Shown: in pieces, positions 5,143 to 5,934 of the stretch
Position numbering within the stretch: the first letter of the stretch is position 1
How the letters are laid out: each line of letters starts with the position of its first letter
Assembly: GCA_002402125.1 (NCBI GenBank)
Contig: NVVG01000216.1
Location: 1-5,934, forward strand
Source: Moraxellaceae bacterium
Lineage (GTDB): Bacteria > Pseudomonadota > Gammaproteobacteria > Pseudomonadales > Ketobacteraceae
Reading direction: 5' to 3'
DNA: 5,934 bases
Position numbers and translations under genes: made by a program
Notes under the pieces: model-generated
The model's database searches: none
Told to the model about the DNA's origin: nothing
What the model saw: only the letters and a program-made list of their open reading frames with translations

Positions 5143-5934
5143 TTAGACCCCTAATAGTTCACGTAAATAGATGCCCGTATGTGAGCGCTTGCGTTTGCAA
5201 ATTGTTGCAGGTGTACCCTGCGCCACAATTTTACCGCCACCCTCGCCTCCTTCGGGGCCAATATCTATTACCCAATCGGATTCAGCAATAACATCAAGAT
5301 TGTGTTCAATCACCAATACAGAATGGCCACTATCCACCAATCTGTGCAATACACGCAACAGTTTTTCTACATCTGCCATATGCAAACCCACCGTAGGTTC
5401 ATCAAGCACATAAAGAGTGTGTTGTTTTCCACGGGCTCCCGGCCTGACCTTAGCGAGCTCGGTAACGAGCTTAATACGCTGAGCTTCACCGCCGCTTAGT
5501 GTTGGGCTTTGCTGACCCAACGTTAAGTAACCCAACCCGACATCCTGAAGAAGCTGTAACGTATGATGCACCGAGCTGATAGCGGAGAAAAACTCTGTTG
5601 CCTCCTCAATATTCATGGCTAACACTTCACCGATATGCTTTTCCTTGTAACGTACCGACAGTGTCTCATCATTAAAACGCCAGCCATGGCATTCCTCACA
5701 ATCAACACGAACATCCGGCAGGAAGTTCATTTCAACCTTCACCATGCCGTGACCACCACAGGTTGAGCAGCGTCCGTTGCCGGTATTAAACGAGAATCTC
5801 GCAGGGGTATAGCCGCGTAAACGAGCATCAACCGTGCCCGCAAATAATTCACGAATAGTATTCCAAATCCCGAGGTAGGTAGCAGGACAGGAGCGCGTCG
5901 TTTTGCCTATCGGTGTTTGATCGACTTCCAAAAT
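5143..5934 (-). CDS. UvrA-family excinuclease ATPase, C-terminal part (possible UvrA paralogue)
   Basis: The frame is open at the right edge (first visible residues ILEVDQTPIGKT), so the TTG at 5931 is not the true start. About 263 C-terminal residues are present. Visible parts in order: RGYTPARFSFN; a zinc module C-x2-C-x19-C-x2-C at about 56-82; the ABC signature LSGGEAQR at about 146-153; Walker B LYVLDEPTVGLH at about 173-185; and the H-loop VIEHN. UvrA binds and scans DNA for bulky lesions in nucleotide-excision repair, acting as a cytoplasmic dimer. The sequence has DEPTVGLH where housekeeping UvrA normally has DEPTTGLH, and extra residues (RPGARGKQ) before Walker B. This recalls the second, class II-like UvrA paralogue found in some gammaproteobacteria, but the diagnostic UvrB-binding region is outside the window. 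No terminator is obvious after the stop at 5143. Confidence 0.9.
   Translation of the reverse strand: MLEVDQTPIGKTTRSCPATYLGIWNTIRELFAGTVDARLRGYTPARFSFNTGNGRCSTCGGHGMVKVEMNFLPDVRVDCEECHGWRFNDETLSVRYKEKHIGEVLAMNIEEATEFFSAISSVHHTLQLLQDVGLGYLTLGQQSPTLSGGEAQRIKLVTELAKVRPGARGKQHTLYVLDEPTVGLHMADVEKLLRVLHRLVDSGHSVLVIEHNLDVIAESDWVIDIGPEGGEGGGKIVAQGTPATICKRKRSHTGIYLRELLGV

Overview
The window looks like a chromosomal accessory region of a gammaproteobacterium, probably a marine or free-living one. The basis is indirect: a lipoprotein with a poly-glycine stretch after the lipobox and an Asp-rich TSP3-like calcium-binding motif, Sel1-repeat debris, a TPR-like periplasmic protein with a DUF4124-like tail, and a UvrA paralogue typical of that class. 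Base composition is moderate and genes are loosely packed on both strands. Species cannot be named from the sequence.

Layout. The left edge (1-441, +) is the 3' part of a gene for a leucine-rich-repeat protein ending in a PDZ/GspC-like domain. A complete paralogue (4295-4996, +) lies near the right side and shows the whole protein: lipoprotein signal, Ca-binding motif, LRRs, PDZ-like domain. The two form a long direct repeat (1-510 and 4598-5073) that includes 3' non-coding DNA. Between them is a mosaic: a frameshifted Sel1-repeat fragment joined to the end of the left repeat (511-675), a histidine-phosphatase-superfamily gene (787-1377, +) that may be read through a tiny leader ORF, a secreted protein with 37-residue TPR-like repeats (1575-2444, +), an Imm11/DUF1629-like immunity gene (2552-3124, -), and a Phd-type antitoxin/PIN toxin operon (3258-3931, -) with a palindromic operator upstream. 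The C-terminal part of a UvrA-family ATPase (5143-5934, -) runs off the right edge.

How it fits together. The intervening genes do not form a pathway. They read as separate accessory cargo: a toxin-antitoxin pair that could stabilise the island, an immunity gene without a visible toxin, and envelope proteins. The direct repeats could allow the interval to be lost by homologous recombination. No rRNA, tRNA, CRISPR array, transposase or integrase was seen, and no convincing integron attC site.

The most interesting signal is in the LRR paralogues. Framework codons of each repeat are identical between copies, while the variable segment of the repeats has been replaced, and the flanking domains are conserved. 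This suggests a family of surface lipoproteins whose binding face is being diversified. No wholly new system could be demonstrated.
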